Source: Schistosoma haematobium | Lineage: Eukaryota; Platyhelminthes; Trematoda; Strigeidida; Schistosomatidae | Assembly (NCBI RefSeq): GCF_000699445.3 | Contig: NC_067196.1 | Location: 47,099,364-47,163,363, forward strand | Direction of reading: 5' to 3' | Length of the DNA stretch: 64,000 bases | Shown: positions 61,701 through 64,000 of the stretch, piece by piece | Numbering within the stretch: position 1 is the first letter of the stretch | Layout of the letters: each line of letters opens with the position of its first letter | Program-made: the position numbers and the translations under genes | Notes under the pieces: model-generated | The model's database searches: none | What the model was told of the DNA's origin: nothing | Seen by the model: the letters and a program-made list of their open reading frames with translations, nothing else

Positions 61701-64000
61701 TTATTGTATGTCGTATTAAACTTATTAACTTCATTTGCGATGTTCAGTCGAAAACCAGTCACAAATTCATGAAGACATTAACCAAAACACTTGTTAAAGA
61801 ACAAAACCACGTGGCATTTCCTACCAATCCACGAAAATACATACAGAACTTATCGAATAAAAAACTAAGTCGAATTGAAACTGAAGCACTCTGCCTTGGA
61901 TTCAAATTTCATATCCCAAGAAAGTGCAACAGAATAGACACTGAGACCCAGTTTGAATATTTATATCAACAATTGTCAGACCTTAAACCCATGAACGACG
62001 AAAAGCATAGTTGGTTTAAATCTAAATTAGTGGATATCACAAACCAGTATTTTACGACACCAATCCCACACTCAAGAGTGTTCACCGGAGATCACCATCA
62101 AGCATTGGGAAAACTTATTAAAGACGAAACAATAATGCTACTTCGTCCGGATAAGGGTTCCAGTGTAGTCATTCTCAACAGAGATGAATATATCAATAAG
62201 GTAATGTCCATTTTAAATAACTCCACCAGATTTATCATCGACAATACCCAGAAAGACTTAACAGATGCGACAGAGAAACGTGTCTTAAGAAAGTTGAGAG
62301 AACTCGTTAAGAAAAATCTAATAGATAATCATACGTATAACGAACTCAAACCAAAAGGGTCACAATTGCCATACTTATATGGGCTACCCAAAACACATAA
62401 ACCCGACATCCCTATAAGACCAATATTATCGATGGCCAAATCAGCCTTTCATAAACTTGCCCGCTGGCTAACTAGATGCTTGGAACCAATCCGCAAAAAC
62501 TAGCAACCTACAGTTTGAAAGACAGCTTTGAATTTGTACAAAAACTTGAGAATCTTAATGTCTCTGACAAATTCATGGTTTCATTTGATGTCTCTTCGCT
62601 TTTCACAAATATCCCCTTGGAAGAAACGGCAGAGATCATATGTGAATATCCAGAACTCCTGCCTTTACCATCCCAGGAATTTAAACAGCTCCTGTTTTTG
62701 TGTACAAAAAACATACAATTTAGATTTAACAATGTTCTGTACCGACAGATTGATGGAATAGCAATGGGCAGCCCTCTGGGCCCAATTTTGCCGACATATT
62801 TATGGGACATCTGGAACAAAAGAAACTTAAGCACGCAATCGACAGTACCACATTCTACTGCAGATATATGGATGACACGTTCTTTGTCTGCAAAAATCAC
62901 CAACACTCCATGTGCCTACTCAGTCTGTTCAGTAAAGTACACAAAGATATAGAATTTACCATGGAACATGAAGTTGATGATAAATACCATTTCCTGGATA
63001 TTGGAATTAGGCGAACATCAGATGGCACACTACAAAGACACATTCACCGCAAAAATACTTGGAGCGGAGTTTATCTTAATTTTAACAGCTTCTGTCCAAT
63101 GAGTTATAAAAGGGTATTGTGCGAAACCTTTTTGACCGCGCACGCAAAATCTGCTCAAAAGAATGCCTCAAAGAAGAAATTGCCACAATCACCAAGTGCC
63201 TACGTGAAAATGCATATCCGGAGAAATTCATCCACAAATATGCTAATACAAACCCTCCGATTAAGTATGATACAGTTGAAAAGAAAACCTGCTTCCTATC
63301 CTTGCGCTTCAAAGGAGATGAAGTCGCCGGAATTGTCAATCACAGAATTAATTCCACTTTAAAAGTGACCTACCCGGCAGCCAAACTGACTACGTTATGG
63401 AAAACATACTGCTCACTGAAACAAACGAAGATCTACAAATCCTCTCCCTTAGTTGCTCCAACTGCATTTACCAATTTACATGTACGTGCCGTAGCACATA
63501 CATTGGAAGAACTGAGAGAAGAGTACAGGTTCGCATTTCTGAGCATATTCCGAAGAACTTGACGCTGCGAGCGACTAAAGCTTTCGACAGTGCAATAGCT
63601 CGGCATTTACTTGACACCGGGCATACCGTCGATATTCTGCATGCGTTTAAAATTATCAATAGACAAAGAAGTACTACCACTCTCCGCTTTGCTGAAGCCA
63701 TTGCAATTAAGAAACTGAAACCGGATTTATGCATTCAAAAGAGACTTTAATAAACTTATCACTACCCTGGTAATCTCTTTTGTTTCCGTTTGTTTTTGTG
63801 TTTTGGTTATTTTGTTCATCTACTTATTTTAAGACATTTTATACTCCCTATTACCTAATTCTTAAACTAAAATTTTGTTCACACATTTCCACCACCTGAT
63901 CCTCGTAAATTATCTTAACTTTCCAAATCCTATTTAATTATTATTACGTAATCTACCTTATCATTATTCAATTCCATTAATCTCTAATTATCACACAATT
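61701..64000 (+). mobile_element. Penelope-like element B, plus copy (runs off right edge)
   Basis: Mirror of 59227-61529. Coding segments: 61701-62503, 62476-62790, 62802-63110 and 63119-63562, then the endonuclease frame 63397-63750. YMDD lies at 62865-62876, the GIY-YIG core near 63463-63500. Frame breaks sit in homopolymers near 62496, 62788, 63107 and 63737, each one base shorter than in the minus copy. The N-terminal ~57 codons present in the minus copy are absent. The 3' untranslated part continues beyond the window. Confidence 0.92.

Overview
The window looks like AT-rich nuclear DNA from a flatworm, most likely a schistosome-type trematode. The evidence is a metazoan cadherin exon, several families of tRNA-headed short retroposons that carry hammerhead-ribozyme cores (including one close to the schistosome Sm-alpha type), RTE-like non-LTR retrotransposons ending in short (GTAA)n tails, and Penelope-like elements (PLEs) with a reverse transcriptase followed by a GIY-YIG endonuclease. 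The species cannot be fixed from the sequence alone. There are no bacterial-style operons, and I saw no rRNA gene and no intact true tRNA gene.

Only one host protein gene is well supported. Positions 1-1192 on the minus strand hold the 5' coding exon of a protocadherin-like gene that runs off the left edge: start codon, signal peptide, two cadherin repeats and the start of a third. The upstream flank has a perfect inverted pair of CCAAT boxes. From about 1.5 to 18.9 kb the DNA is mostly AT-rich and featureless, broken by ribozyme-bearing SINEs (5.1-5.4, 15.5, 17.4-17.8 kb), (TA)n tracts, a decayed coding-like island at 9.56-10.14 kb, and one member of a repeat pair (16.3 and 26.05 kb).

From 18.9 to 39.4 kb the window is a patchwork of RTE fragments, a GC-richer repeat here called repeat C, an Sm-alpha-like cluster (20.7 and 31.9-33.2 kb), and a PLE fragment (family A) joined to an RTE fragment through a (TA)n tract. 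From 43.5 to 47.0 kb two ~370 bp inverted copies flank 2.8 kb. A long 5'-truncated RTE lies at 48.9-50.6 kb, and a further hammerhead SINE at 52.1 kb.

The right end, 55.2-64.0 kb, is PLE territory. It holds one nearly full PLE-A (55.4-58.0 kb, plus strand), then two PLE-B copies head to head (59.2-61.5 minus, 61.7-64.0 plus) forming a palindrome with arms of at least 2.3 kb and a 171-base spacer. The seven differences I found between the arms are all one-base changes in homopolymer length. A possible hammerhead lies in the 3' flank of the minus PLE-B copy, which fits published reports that PLEs can carry such ribozymes.

Much of the window records DNA-level rearrangement among transposable elements: a 1.4 kb indel-free inverted duplication (35.1-36.5 and 55.3-56.7 kb), a mosaic RTE fragment at its edge, an RTE copy at 34.5 kb that carries the flank of the copy at 19 kb, a nested insertion at 36.7 kb, and a twin-priming-like inversion at 24.4-25.2 kb.
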